Assembly: GCF_009801115.1 (NCBI RefSeq)
Contig: NZ_VTOL01000022.1
Span: forward strand, 1-64,000
Length of the DNA: 64,000 nucleotides
Direction of reading: 5' to 3'
Source: Dyadobacter sp. 3J3
GTDB lineage: Bacteria; Bacteroidota; Bacteroidia; Cytophagales; Spirosomataceae
Below, in pieces: positions 18,806 to 27,564 of this stretch (positions within the stretch are counted from its first letter, which is position 1; each line of letters starts with the position of its first letter). The notes under the pieces are model-generated. The model saw nothing but the letters and a program-made list of their open reading frames with translations, was not told the DNA's origin and did no database searches. A program made the position numbers and the translations under genes.

Positions 18806-18832
18806 AAAAAAATGGGCGACATCGCTGCCGCC
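18806..18832 (-). terminator. Intrinsic terminator of ilvE with GNRA-type loop
   Basis: On the minus strand, GGCGGCA pairs with TGTCGCC (one G-T pair) around a GCGA loop, followed by a CATTTTTTTG tract. It is 25 bases past the ilvE stop codon. Confidence 0.85.
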
Positions 18833-18856
18833 TATTTTACCAGATTTATGTCTTGA

Positions 18857-19924
18857 TCAGACTTTCAAAGTCCAGCCAAATATGTCTTCTGTTTTTCCTG
18901 TACGGATTTCAGTAAGATAATCTTTCACTTTGTTTACAAATGAATCTTCTTTCAACTCGGGAAGTGCGTAATCAACACCTTCGTAAGCGATTGTCGCAAA
19001 AGGAGAAACCACAACGGCAGTTCCGGCACCAAATGCTGATTCAAGACGATTTTCTTTTAAAGCTTCAATTATTTCCTTTACAGAAATTCTGCGTTCTTCA
19101 ACCGGTATTCCCCAGTGGTGAGCGATAGCTACGATACTTTTACGGGTGATTCCGTCAAGTGTTGTATCAGAAACAAAAGGCGTTACCAATTTTCCGTCCA
19201 TGACAAACATCACGTTCATCGTTCCGGATTCTTCGATATAAGCATGCTCACGGGCATCCGTCCAGATCAACTGGTCGTAACCTTCTTCCTGTGCTAGTTT
19301 GGCAGGATAAAGTGAACCTGCATAATTACCAGCACATTTTGTTCCGCCAACACCACCTTCGGCAGCGCGGATAAAATGTGTTTCAACTTTAACACGCGGA
19401 GGTTTCGCATAATATGTTCCTACCGGGGAAGTAAAGATGATAAAGGTATAGGTATCAGATGGTTTTACGCCGACATAGGCGTCAGTCGCAAACATGTAGG
19501 GGCGAATATACAAGGAGCAGCCTTCCTGGGAAGGAACCCATGCAGCATCCAGTCGCAAAAGTTCTGTTAAGCCACCCATAAATACTTCCTCAGGAATTGA
19601 TGGCATGCACAGACGTTCCGCAGATTTATTGAAACGTTTCCAGTTATCAATCGCACGGAAAAGAAGTGTATCTCCTTCTTCACTTTTGTAGGCTTTCATA
19701 CCTTCAAAAATTGCCTGACCATAATGTAAAGCGGCGGTTGCAGGGCTAAGTGAAAGATCGCCGTAAGGGACGATCCGGGAATTTTGCCACTGGCCATCAC
19801 GGTATTCGGCAACGAACATATGGTCGGCGATGTTCCGGCCAAAAACAAGGTTATTAAAATCAACCTCTTGCAAACGTGAATTATTCGTTTGCTGAATCTC
19901 TATTTGCAATGTGTCGGCAGTCAT
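18857..19924 (-). CDS. ilvE: Branched-chain amino acid aminotransferase
   Basis: A 355-residue PLP enzyme of fold type IV that interconverts valine, leucine and isoleucine with their 2-oxo acids, using glutamate/2-oxoglutarate. The PLP lysine is Lys196 in GGTKCAGNYAGS; the phosphate-binding and arm motifs are ALHYGQAIFEGMKAY (65-79) and YIEESGTMNVMF. The class II (eukaryote-like) size and the RPYMFATD motif fit BCAT_beta. I chose the ATG at 19924; a longer open frame upstream to 20083 runs over the end of the adenosyltransferase gene and has no family similarity. The gene follows pduO-type cobA by about 100 bases on the same strand and ends in a good terminator. Confidence 0.95.
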   Translation of the reverse strand: MTADTLQIEIQQTNNSRLQEVDFNNLVFGRNIADHMFVAEYRDGQWQNSRIVPYGDLSLSPATAALHYGQAIFEGMKAYKSEEGDTLLFRAIDNWKRFNKSAERLCMPSIPEEVFMGGLTELLRLDAAWVPSQEGCSLYIRPYMFATDAYVGVKPSDTYTFIIFTSPVGTYYAKPPRVKVETHFIRAAEGGVGGTKCAGNYAGSLYPAKLAQEEGYDQLIWTDAREHAYIEESGTMNVMFVMDGKLVTPFVSDTTLDGITRKSIVAIAHHWGIPVEERRISVKEIIEALKENRLESAFGAGTAVVVSPFATIAYEGVDYALPELKEDSFVNKVKDYLTEIRTGKTEDIFGWTLKV

Positions 19925-20027
19925 AAGCCCTAAATTTATGCTGAAAATTAAGTAGTTTCTTGGTTTTTTATTAGTCTTGCAATTTAATGAAATTATACTA
20001 ACAAAAGGAGGATATTTAGTATAACAA

Positions 20028-20588
20028 TTAATTTTTTGGCCCAACTCTCGGTTTCCATGTAACTTCCTCAATACTGAGCTCAAAAGTCATTGCTCTGCAT
20101 AGCATAAAAAGGTAGTCGGAGAGGCGGTTAAGGTATTTTACAACACTGTCTTCCACTTCTTCTTGTGTCTGTAAATGGATAACACCACGCTCAGCGCGAC
20201 GGCAAACGGTACGGGCCACATGACCGAATGATACAGATTGATGACCGCCCGGAAGCACAAAAGCTCTCAACGCCGGAACGAAAGCATCAATTTTATCCAT
20301 TTCGTTTTCAAGAAGTTTAATATCATCTTCTGATAAATCGGGCAGGATTTTCTTGGTTTGATCAGGTTCTGACGCTAAATGGGAACCGATCGTAAACAAT
20401 CTGTCCTGGATTTCTTTTAATAAATCACGACGATTTTCATTGACAGGCTGATCACGCAGCAAACCAATGTAGCTGTTTAGTTCGTCGACCGTTCCATAAG
20501 CTTCAATGCGAATGTGGGCCTTGCTTAGTCTGGTGCCGCCGATCAGAGAAGTGGTGCCTTTGTCGCCGGTTTTGGTATATATTTTCAT
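20028..20588 (-). CDS. ATP:cob(I)alamin adenosyltransferase (PduO/MMAB type)
   Basis: A 186-residue cytoplasmic enzyme that moves the adenosyl group of ATP to cob(I)alamin, making coenzyme B12 for mutases and the ligand of the upstream riboswitch. The N-terminal YTKTGDKGTTSLIGG motif (4-18), RIEAYGTVDELNSYIG (27-42), and the VCRRAERGV and VKYLNRLSDYLF motifs are the family's active-site signatures. Length is typical. It precedes ilvE on the same strand. It lies 16 kb from the riboswitch locus and has no riboswitch of its own in the 244 bases upstream. Confidence 0.94.
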   Translation of the reverse strand: MKIYTKTGDKGTTSLIGGTRLSKAHIRIEAYGTVDELNSYIGLLRDQPVNENRRDLLKEIQDRLFTIGSHLASEPDQTKKILPDLSEDDIKLLENEMDKIDAFVPALRAFVLPGGHQSVSFGHVARTVCRRAERGVIHLQTQEEVEDSVVKYLNRLSDYLFMLCRAMTFELSIEEVTWKPRVGPKN

Positions 20589-20616
20589 AATGAGGTTAAT
20601 GGTTATAAATTATTTC

Positions 20617-20682
20617 GGTGCGCTGCACCTTTCAGTTTGTCGGATTTGCAAAATATGCTACAAATATTACACCGCTCTGCGG
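20617..20682. repeat. Pair of GC-rich mini-palindromes, intergenic repeat-like
   Basis: GGTGCGCTGCACC (20617-20629) and CCGCTCTGCGG (20672-20682) are both perfect stems of five and four pairs with three-base centres, set 42 bases apart in AT-rich intergenic DNA between two divergent genes. They stand out in local GC and could be a dispersed intergenic element. Copies elsewhere cannot be checked here. Confidence 0.45.
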
Positions 20683-20775
20683 CTTTTGGATTGAATGTAG
20701 TATGAAATATTGATGCAGTAAGATTAATAAATTCATATACTCACACAGTGATTAGGTTTTCGAAAGTCTCCAACC

Positions 20776-20783
20776 TAATTTTG
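20776..20783 (+). promoter_or_regulatory. Probable -7 box before the membrane protein-queA unit
   Basis: TAATTTTG followed by GC matches the Bacteroidota TAnnTTTG box, 50 bases before the first start codon. The -33 element is not clear. Confidence 0.4.
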
Positions 20784-20832
20784 CACCCAAATTTATGGCG
20801 AAAATAGAAAAGATAAGGAGGATTGTTATTTC

Positions 20833-21357
20833 ATGAAAATTGGAACATTTAGTATAAAAGTCTGGCGTTGGTTATCAATGCTGTTTGTTATTGTCTCGTT
20901 AATGTGGACCTATTCTGTTTTTCCTGAACAGGTTGCCGTGGATTTTGCAGCGTCGGGTCTAGCGGAAATCTATGTCAATAAAGAGCATTTGTTTTACATC
21001 ATTATGGGATTTTTCATCCTTAATAATGTGATCATTACTGCATTTGCAAAACAAATTCCAAAAATTGAAGCTTCGCATTTTCCTATTCCGAATAGAAAAA
21101 TATGGGCACAGCCTCAATATCGGGACCAATTGAACGAACATTTGATTAACTGGTTATTTTGTATCGTATCCGGAATTAATACCGTTATCGCATTTAGCCT
21201 TTTAGGATTAGCAACCATTAACAGTAATCAGTATAAAGTGAGCGTTTTTGACTTTGCCTGGGTTTCTTATTTGGGCTTTGTGCTTTTGTTGCTGATTTTC
21301 CTTTTTCCTCTACGTTTTTTCAAAACACCAACGCCGGAGGAAGAAGATACCTACTAA
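20833..21357 (+). CDS. Small integral membrane protein, DUF1648-like
   Basis: A 174-residue protein with four hydrophobic segments (about 10-27, 50-70, 110-132, 140-160) and an acidic tail ending EEEDTY. The first segment followed by VFPEQVAVDFAASGLAE resembles the DUF1648 motif (P-x-x-hydrophobic-HF-x-x-x-G), but the usual His is replaced. Function unknown. It lies six bases before queA, so the two are surely co-transcribed; this gives no clear functional link. I would call it hypothetical if DUF1648 is not confirmed. Confidence 0.75.
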   Translation: MKIGTFSIKVWRWLSMLFVIVSLMWTYSVFPEQVAVDFAASGLAEIYVNKEHLFYIIMGFFILNNVIITAFAKQIPKIEASHFPIPNRKIWAQPQYRDQLNEHLINWLFCIVSGINTVIAFSLLGLATINSNQYKVSVFDFAWVSYLGFVLLLLIFLFPLRFFKTPTPEEEDTY

Positions 21358-21363
21358 TATCAG

Positions 21364-22593
21364 ATGGAAAACAATTGGTTGGAAAGAGCTGAATCTCTTC
21401 GGATAGAATCATTTGATTATGATTTGCCAGATGAGCGTATTGCGCGTTATCCTTTGAATCCGCGTGATAGTTCCAAACTTCTGGTTTATAATCAGGGCGA
21501 TATTCAGCATCGGAAATTTACTGATTTAGTTGAGAATCTGCCTGAAAACACGCTTCTGGTTTTTAATGATACCAAAGTAATTCCTGCACGCGCTTACTTT
21601 CAAAAGGAAACAGGCGCGACGATTGAAATCCTATTATTACATCCCGAATTACCAACGAGAATTATTAACGATGCTATGCTCGTGCGTGATTCGTGTGTCT
21701 GGGAATGCATGATCGGCAATAAAAAGCGATTTAAATTAACGGATACGCTTTCTACTAATTTACTTGTTAACGGATTATCTGTTAATCTTAAAGTCGCTTA
21801 TGCTGATTACGAAAAAAATCATATTAAACTATGGTGGGATCAGGATATTGAATTTCTGGATATCGTGCAGGCATTAGGTGAAATTCCTTTGCCACCATAT
21901 CTGAAACGCGATACGGAAGAAGATGATAAACAGACTTATCAAACCGTATATGCAAGGCAGAACGGAGCCGTTGCGGCACCAACCGCCGGGCTTCATTTTA
22001 CAGAAAATGTTTTCAAAGCGTTAACTGAAAAGGGAATTCGTCGCTCATTTCTCACCTTGCATGTGGGCGCCGGAACGTTTCAACCTATCAAGGCAAACTC
22101 GGTTACTGAGCATAAAATGCACGCGGAACAGGTAGTATATTCCCGCCATTTGATTGATGAATTGCTTAAAAATACGGAATCGATCGTCCCGGTTGGTACT
22201 ACATCACTTCGATCGCTTGAAAGTTTGTATTGGTACGGTGTGAAGCTGTTTCGCTCTGAAACGACCGTTTTTAATATTGAAAAACTATATCCCTATCCGT
22301 TTTCTCCTGACGAACTTCCCTCAGCTTACGAATCACTAAAAGCGATTGCGGATTATATGGATGCGCAGAATCTTGATGAAATTGTTGGTGAAACAGAGAT
22401 ATTTATTTTTCCGGGATATGTGTTTCGGTTATGTAAAGGGTTGATTACAAACTATCATCAGCCTGGCTCAACTTTAATTTTATTAGTGGCCGCTTTGGTA
22501 GGAGAGGATTGGAAGCGGATTTATAAAGAAGCGATGGATAATGGATATCGGTTTTTGAGTTATGGGGATAGTTCTTTGTTATGGCGGAGGTGA
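21364..22593 (+). CDS. queA: tRNA preQ1(34) S-adenosylmethionine ribosyltransferase-isomerase
   Basis: A 409-residue cytoplasmic enzyme that transfers and isomerises the ribosyl part of S-adenosylmethionine onto preQ1 at tRNA position 34, making epoxyqueuosine. Signatures are FDYDLPDERIARYPL (17-31), LLVFNDTKVIPAR, APTAGLHFT, HVGAGTFQPIK and the C-terminal LITNYHQPGSTLILLVAALVG region (about 360-380). It is longer than Escherichia coli QueA because of an insertion near 230-330, common in Bacteroidota members. It is second in a unit with the membrane protein. Confidence 0.96.
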   Translation: MENNWLERAESLRIESFDYDLPDERIARYPLNPRDSSKLLVYNQGDIQHRKFTDLVENLPENTLLVFNDTKVIPARAYFQKETGATIEILLLHPELPTRIINDAMLVRDSCVWECMIGNKKRFKLTDTLSTNLLVNGLSVNLKVAYADYEKNHIKLWWDQDIEFLDIVQALGEIPLPPYLKRDTEEDDKQTYQTVYARQNGAVAAPTAGLHFTENVFKALTEKGIRRSFLTLHVGAGTFQPIKANSVTEHKMHAEQVVYSRHLIDELLKNTESIVPVGTTSLRSLESLYWYGVKLFRSETTVFNIEKLYPYPFSPDELPSAYESLKAIADYMDAQNLDEIVGETEIFIFPGYVFRLCKGLITNYHQPGSTLILLVAALVGEDWKRIYKEAMDNGYRFLSYGDSSLLWRR

Positions 22594-22662
22594 GGTTTGA
22601 TTTCAAATTTTGTAATTGGCTCGATTTAATGTAATTTGTTTTATCATTTGTTGAAGCGAAGC

Positions 22663-23265
22663 ATGGGACAAGCACAAGTTTTAGAAAAGAAATATACCGT
22701 CACGCAATTCCTGAAAATGGAAGAAAAAAGTGAAATACGTCATGAATTTTATGACGGAGAAGTCTTTGCTATGGCTGGCACCACAATGAATCATAATAGG
22801 ATTGTTGGTAGGATTCGGGGATTTTTAGAAACAATTTTCTTGCCAAAAGGATGTGATGTTTTTGCTGAAAATATTAAGGTTGAAGCCATAGAAAATTTCT
22901 ATTATCCTTATCCCGACGTAATTGTTACTTGTGCTCCGGAAGATATCAATGGCACTTATATTGTAAAACATCCAAGCGTTTTAGTTGAAGTTTTATCAAA
23001 ATCTTCCGCTAATTACGATCGGGGTTTCAAATTGAAAAAGTATCAGGACATAGCTTCCCTTCAATACTACATGCTTGTTGCACAGTATGAATGTTATGTT
23101 GAGCTTTTCACAAGAACGGCCCAGCAAGGTGTCTGGACTTATCAATCTTTTGATAAAGCTGACGACATTATTTCTTTTAGTCTTTTAGATTTTACAATGC
23201 CGGTTTCAGCTGTTTATGAAGGAATTGTGTTTCTGGAAGAAGAGAAACCCGAGTTTGAGATTTAA
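22663..23265 (+). CDS. Uma2 family (DUF820) putative endonuclease
   Basis: A 200-residue protein of the Uma2/DUF820 family, a PD-(D/E)xK nuclease-like fold. Visible elements are EKSEIRHEFYDGEVFAMAG (near 18-36), the metal-binding Asp in YPYPDVIVTC and the VLVEVLSKSSANYDRGFKL stretch with the Glu and Lys expected in the active site. I use the ATG at 22663 (GQAQVLEKKY), because upstream codons overlap AT-rich sequence without family similarity. These genes are often multicopy with unproven roles. Its stop codon overlaps that of the convergent BRO gene. Confidence 0.85.
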   Translation: MGQAQVLEKKYTVTQFLKMEEKSEIRHEFYDGEVFAMAGTTMNHNRIVGRIRGFLETIFLPKGCDVFAENIKVEAIENFYYPYPDVIVTCAPEDINGTYIVKHPSVLVEVLSKSSANYDRGFKLKKYQDIASLQYYMLVAQYECYVELFTRTAQQGVWTYQSFDKADDIISFSLLDFTMPVSAVYEGIVFLEEEKPEFEI

Positions 23266-24095
23266 TCATTCGAAGAAATCTCCTTCATATCAACAGCAGG
23301 TGGTAAAAAATTCTCGCCTGTTACAACACTTTTTCCTGTTTGCCCTTCCAGTTCTTTTCTTGCATTTTTAGCCACTGCACCACCTTTTTTGCTTGCTTTT
23401 GCATTTTCATTTAAGCCTTGTGCTTCTTCACTTTCTGCAATTTGTCTTGTTGATAGTTCAGCAAGAGCGGTGAAAATAAGCTCTGCCTCACTCATATGAT
23501 CGCGAAGATTCTGGGTTTTCAGACCTTTCAGATCTTTATGTTTTTTGACTGTTAATCCGGTCCATTCTTCGTGAATAATATTGGTTAACAAAGCAAATTC
23601 ATCTTTTTTCTCAACACCGCTATCTTTCCAGTAATCCGTTAATTTATTCCTGGTTTCCTGGCCTGTCATTCTTTGCTGAATCCATTTTTCACTGCGCCCC
23701 AGTTTTTGCCAGTTTTCTCTGGCGCGATCAAGACTTTGTTCAGGATTCGCAATTTCCTGCATACGCTCGTAACCAACTTTTGCAAGCCATTGCTTAAAGG
23801 GTTCGGCTTTGGGGGATGGGACTGATTGAATTATACGTAGGAGCGTTTCAGTATCAGCGGTATCTGTTTCTCTTTTCTTTCCGTCATCTGCAAGCAATTT
23901 CAACCGTACGATTTTCTCGTACGCTTCACTTCCTTCCATTGACAATTTCTTTTTAAGGTCGCTCCAATACCTTTTTGGAATACTACTGTCCGTTAATATT
24001 TGAATAACATCGATAACAGAGAAATACCAAACTTCTTTCTCTGCATCCCAATGGCTGCGAACCTTCTTTTCTTCAAATAATTTAATATTACTCAT
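23262..24095 (-). CDS. BRO-N domain protein (antirepressor/DinD-like)
   Basis: A 277-residue protein. The N-terminal part (about 3-110: FEEKKVRSHWDAEKEVWYFS, VIDVIQILTDS, and RYWSDLKKKL) is a BRO-N domain, a DNA-binding module of phage antirepressors and baculovirus BRO proteins. The central part resembles the region shared with DNA-damage-inducible protein D (PEQSLDRARENWQKLGRSEKWIQQR, split by me here only as a motif area about 118-145). The C-terminus is Lys/Ala/Glu-rich. No phage genes surround it, so it is a lone chromosomal copy. Role in DNA damage response is inference. Confidence 0.8.
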   Translation of the reverse strand: MSNIKLFEEKKVRSHWDAEKEVWYFSVIDVIQILTDSSIPKRYWSDLKKKLSMEGSEAYEKIVRLKLLADDGKKRETDTADTETLLRIIQSVPSPKAEPFKQWLAKVGYERMQEIANPEQSLDRARENWQKLGRSEKWIQQRMTGQETRNKLTDYWKDSGVEKKDEFALLTNIIHEEWTGLTVKKHKDLKGLKTQNLRDHMSEAELIFTALAELSTRQIAESEEAQGLNENAKASKKGGAVAKNARKELEGQTGKSVVTGENFLPPAVDMKEISSND

Positions 24096-24232
24096 ATCGA
24101 TAGTGCTGATGAATTTGATTTTAAAAGCCCGACTGAAAATTGCTCAGGTTTAATAAATCAAATATACAATTTAGCTTTTGCACCTCCGCGGTACAGGTTG
24201 ATATAAGCAAACTTTGAATAAAATGTGAAAAA

Positions 24233-25999
24233 TTACTTAATATTAACGACCTCGCTAATCACCGAAACTCCATTTTCGTCAAAAGATTCAATAGCAAAAT
24301 AGTAGGGCACGCCAACGTTCAGAGCCCGGAGTTCAAAGGTATTAGGCTCGTCATTCCAGAACTGGTAGGTTTGATATAATTTGTCAGCAGCAATTCCCCA
24401 AAGTACATTATATCCAACTGCGCCTGGTACTTTTTCCCAGGTTAAATCTACATTTCGCTGATCTTTCTGTCGCACGGCTGTAAACTTCTTTGATGTCTCT
24501 GGAGCTTTCCCAAAGCCATTTCCAAAGATCCTGAACTCACTAACAGCTAAAATTGGCGAAGCGACATGAATATGTTCATACCGGACATAACGCGCTTTCA
24601 CTGGCTTGGCCAATTCAATATAAGCGCATGGACGATCACGTTTTGGTTCTTTGGCAAGGTCACTGACAACCTCCCATTTTTTCCCATCAACAGAAACCAG
24701 TATTTTAAATTGTGTGTAAACCTGTTCCGGCTTGTTATCAAAAATATCAGATTTGTAGTCCGTATAATTTACCTGGATCGCCTTAACCTCCTGTTCTTTT
24801 TGAAGATCAATAGTTAAGGTTTCGCCTGGTTTATTTTGTTTGGCAGCCCAAAAAGTACGTGGATTTTCGTCTGTGATTTTACTGGCCGACATCGTATCCA
24901 AAGTGGATGATGCCGTAACCGGTTTTTTGTATGACAAAAGCATCCAGCCAGCAAATAATTCATCCCCTTTTCCACTCCATTTTTTGCTGGTCATTTTATG
25001 TGGGAAATCACCAAAACGTGTGTTGGCGAACATTTGTCCGTCTTTATCAAAACCAGCCGGATGCATCACAATGCGTCTCTCCATCGCCCAATTTAATCCG
25101 ATCCACGAGGTGCCGGTGTTCCAGTAATTGCCATAATTATCCTGAAAAGTGTTTCCATGTCCCGCGCCGGTTGCAAATCCTCCGGGCTTGTACGAAACCG
25201 GATTATATGGAGCATAAGTAAAGGGGCCAAGCGGATCATCAGCCACATAAGTGCCGTTTGCGTAGACATTATATTCAGTTCCGGGAGCACCATATTGCAG
25301 ATAATACTTTCCTTTATGTTTTGTCATCCAGGCTCCTTCGGTAAAAGGTTTGAACGGATCTGAATGGTTGGGGCCAAATCTTTCCCAGCCATGTTCATAT
25401 TGATTTAGCCAAAACATAGATTTATACTGATCCTTAAAGGCCAGTTTTTTTGAATGATCCAGTTCCGCGCCAAAAATCGGATATACATTGGAAGAACCCC
25501 AATACATAAACCAACGATTTGTATCCGGATCATGAAAAAGTGCCGGATCCCACGGGCCAATATCTTTGGGCAAACGAGGCGTCCATCGATTATAAAATTC
25601 CCAGATACCTTTTTCAGGAGCTACGGAATAAAGGATTGGACGAGACTCAAAAGTGGATTGAAATAAAAATAAAGTGTCGTTCACTGAAACTGCTGCCGGA
25701 GCGCACATATCTTCAAAAGGCCAGCGATTAGCCGTAATATATTTCCAGTTCAGCATATCTTTTGAATGCCAGTAACCCCCTGAAATCGTAACAAAAAGAA
25801 AATAGTCCGATTTGTGGTTGACAATAACCGGATCTGCGCCGGAACGATAGGAGATCTTTTCATTCAATTGTTCAAAATTATATTTGTAATCAATGTCCAT
25901 TGGATTGCAGTAGGTTGTTGGCTGCTGGGCGTAATCCGGAATGGAAACAATACAAAATATTGAAATGCAGAAAAGTGTAATATTTAATTTTGATAGCAT
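24233..25999 (-). CDS. Secreted family 43-like glycosidase with discoidin and Fn3 domains
   Basis: A 588-residue exported protein: signal peptide (1-24, ending DYAQ), a five-bladed propeller GH43-like catalytic region (about 30-340, with DPVIVNHKSDYFLF, GPWDPALFHDPDTNRWFMYWG spread over two motifs, and EGAWMTKHKGKYYL giving candidate acidic residues), an F5/8 type C (discoidin) domain (about 345-490), and a fibronectin III-like end (about 500-585). Such enzymes cut arabinose, xylose or galactose linkages, but the exact specificity is not visible. It stands alone, without SusCD. The downstream gap holds no strong terminator. Confidence 0.85.
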   Translation of the reverse strand: MLSKLNITLFCISIFCIVSIPDYAQQPTTYCNPMDIDYKYNFEQLNEKISYRSGADPVIVNHKSDYFLFVTISGGYWHSKDMLNWKYITANRWPFEDMCAPAAVSVNDTLFLFQSTFESRPILYSVAPEKGIWEFYNRWTPRLPKDIGPWDPALFHDPDTNRWFMYWGSSNVYPIFGAELDHSKKLAFKDQYKSMFWLNQYEHGWERFGPNHSDPFKPFTEGAWMTKHKGKYYLQYGAPGTEYNVYANGTYVADDPLGPFTYAPYNPVSYKPGGFATGAGHGNTFQDNYGNYWNTGTSWIGLNWAMERRIVMHPAGFDKDGQMFANTRFGDFPHKMTSKKWSGKGDELFAGWMLLSYKKPVTASSTLDTMSASKITDENPRTFWAAKQNKPGETLTIDLQKEQEVKAIQVNYTDYKSDIFDNKPEQVYTQFKILVSVDGKKWEVVSDLAKEPKRDRPCAYIELAKPVKARYVRYEHIHVASPILAVSEFRIFGNGFGKAPETSKKFTAVRQKDQRNVDLTWEKVPGAVGYNVLWGIAADKLYQTYQFWNDEPNTFELRALNVGVPYYFAIESFDENGVSVISEVVNIK

Positions 26000-26145
26000 G
26001 TGGATGACAAGTATTAGTTTAATGATTTCTTTTTATAATTCTAAAATAAATACTTTAATCAACAATAACGAAAGAATTGATTTCTAAATTTCACTCTGCA
26101 AACCAGATAGCTTTCCCAAATCTGCGACCTTTACCAAAATCAATC

Positions 26146-26153
26146 TATCTTTG
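26146..26153 (+). promoter_or_regulatory. Probable -7 box of tyrS
   Basis: TATCTTTG followed by CACC matches TAnnTTTG and lies 36 bases before the chosen tyrS ATG. The -33 region is poor. Confidence 0.45.
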
Positions 26154-26188
26154 CACCTTGATTTTAAAAATTGCGAAATAGTATAAAA

Positions 26189-27490
26189 ATGGGAACCGAT
26201 TTCATTGAAGAATTGCGCTGGCGCGGCATGTTGCAGGACATGATGCCAGGAACGGATGAGCAACTAAAGAAAGAAATGACCACCGGTTATATCGGTTTTG
26301 ACCCTACGGCTGCTTCCCTGCATATCGGTAATCTGGCAACGGTGATGTTGCTTGTTCATTTACAAAAGGCGGGTCATAAGCCTATTGCACTGGTGGGAGG
26401 AGCAACGGGGATGATCGGAGATCCGTCGTTTAAGGCGTCAGAACGTTCGTTTTTGGATGAAGATACTTTGCGTTTCAATCAGGAAGGAATCCGTAAACAA
26501 CTGGAGCAATTCCTTGATTTTGACTGCGGTGAAAACTCTGCCGAAATGGTGAATAATTACGATTGGTTCAAGGAAATTGGATTTCTTCAATTTCTTCGCG
26601 AAGCTGGTAAGTATTTGTCTGTCAACTATATGATGTCAAAAGATTCGGTAAAAAAACGCTTGGAAACCGGCATTTCTTTTACTGAATTTTCATACCAGCT
26701 TTTGCAGGGATACGATTTCTATCATTTATACAAACATAAAAATGTCCGTCTTCAGATGGGCGGTTCGGATCAGTGGGGAAATATCACGACTGGTACTGAA
26801 ATCATTCGCCGTAAGGAAGGAGACGAGGAAGGTTATTTCAAAGCTTATGCTTTAACAACACCTCTTGTGACAAAATCGGATGGTTCGAAATTTGGAAAAA
26901 GTGAAGGTGGAAATATCTGGCTGGATGCTGAGAAAACTTCACCTTTTGAATTTTACCAGTTTTGGCTGAACCAAAGCGATGAAGATTCTCCAAGATATTT
27001 GCGTGTTTTTTCTCTTAAATCAAAAGAAGAAATTGAAGCTTTGGAAAGCAGTCACGCGCTTGAACCTCATTTGAGAATCATGCAAAAAGCGCTGGCAGCA
27101 GAATTGACGACGCGTATTCATTCGGAACGGGATTACCAACTGGTGTTAAAAGCTTCTGACGTTTTGTTTGGAAAAGCGACTTTGGAAATGCTTCAGACTA
27201 TTGCGATTGATGAGTTTGATACGATTTTCAATGGAGTGCCGCAAACAGAAATTACACGTGAAGATTGGGATGCTTGTCCAAATTTGCTTGACCTGATTTC
27301 AACAACAACTAATTCAGAAATATATCCGTCCAAAGGAGAGGCGCGCCGTGCGTTACAACAAAATGCGGTAAGTATCAACAAAGTAAAGGTATCATCGCCA
27401 GAACAACCTTTGGCTGATTTTCAATTACTTCAAAATCGGTTTATTCTTGTGTCAAAGGGGAAGAAAAACCATTTGGTTAAAGTGATATAA
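26189..27490 (+). CDS. tyrS: Tyrosyl-tRNA synthetase
   Basis: A 433-residue class I aminoacyl-tRNA synthetase that charges tRNA-Tyr. The HIGH-type motif is LHIGN (about residues 45-49), the tyrosine-binding region is QMGGSDQWGNI, and the KMSKS-type motif is KFGKSEGG (about 233-240). The C-terminal S4 RNA-binding domain begins near 360 (YPSKGEARRALQQNAVSINK). The ATG at 26189 (GTDFIEELRWRG) is the natural start; an in-frame TTG six codons earlier is not needed. It has its own promoter-like box and a shared downstream hairpin, so it appears monocistronic. Confidence 0.97.
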   Translation: MGTDFIEELRWRGMLQDMMPGTDEQLKKEMTTGYIGFDPTAASLHIGNLATVMLLVHLQKAGHKPIALVGGATGMIGDPSFKASERSFLDEDTLRFNQEGIRKQLEQFLDFDCGENSAEMVNNYDWFKEIGFLQFLREAGKYLSVNYMMSKDSVKKRLETGISFTEFSYQLLQGYDFYHLYKHKNVRLQMGGSDQWGNITTGTEIIRRKEGDEEGYFKAYALTTPLVTKSDGSKFGKSEGGNIWLDAEKTSPFEFYQFWLNQSDEDSPRYLRVFSLKSKEEIEALESSHALEPHLRIMQKALAAELTTRIHSERDYQLVLKASDVLFGKATLEMLQTIAIDEFDTIFNGVPQTEITREDWDACPNLLDLISTTTNSEIYPSKGEARRALQQNAVSINKVKVSSPEQPLADFQLLQNRFILVSKGKKNHLVKVI

Positions 27491-27508
27491 TCAATAAGGT
27501 TTTATAGA

Positions 27509-27550
27509 AATAAAGGCGAAATTATTATAGTCATTTCGCCTTTATTTTTA
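27509..27550. terminator. Bidirectional terminator between tyrS and phosphoesterase
   Basis: AATAAAGGCGAAAT pairs perfectly with ATTTCGCCTTTATT and is followed by TTTTATAAAA on the plus strand, with an A/T-rich flank on the other side. It separates convergent genes. Confidence 0.88.
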
Positions 27551-27564
27551 TAAAAGAACCCGAT

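Noticed and set aside
19925..20083. N-terminal extension of ilvE
   Set aside because: Open in frame but overlaps the adenosyltransferase 3' end and adds residues with no BCAT similarity; the ATG at 19924 fits the family.
23262..24095. Prophage remnant around the BRO-N gene
   Set aside because: No integrase, capsid, tail, lysis gene or attachment repeat nearby; neighbours are queA and a glycosidase.
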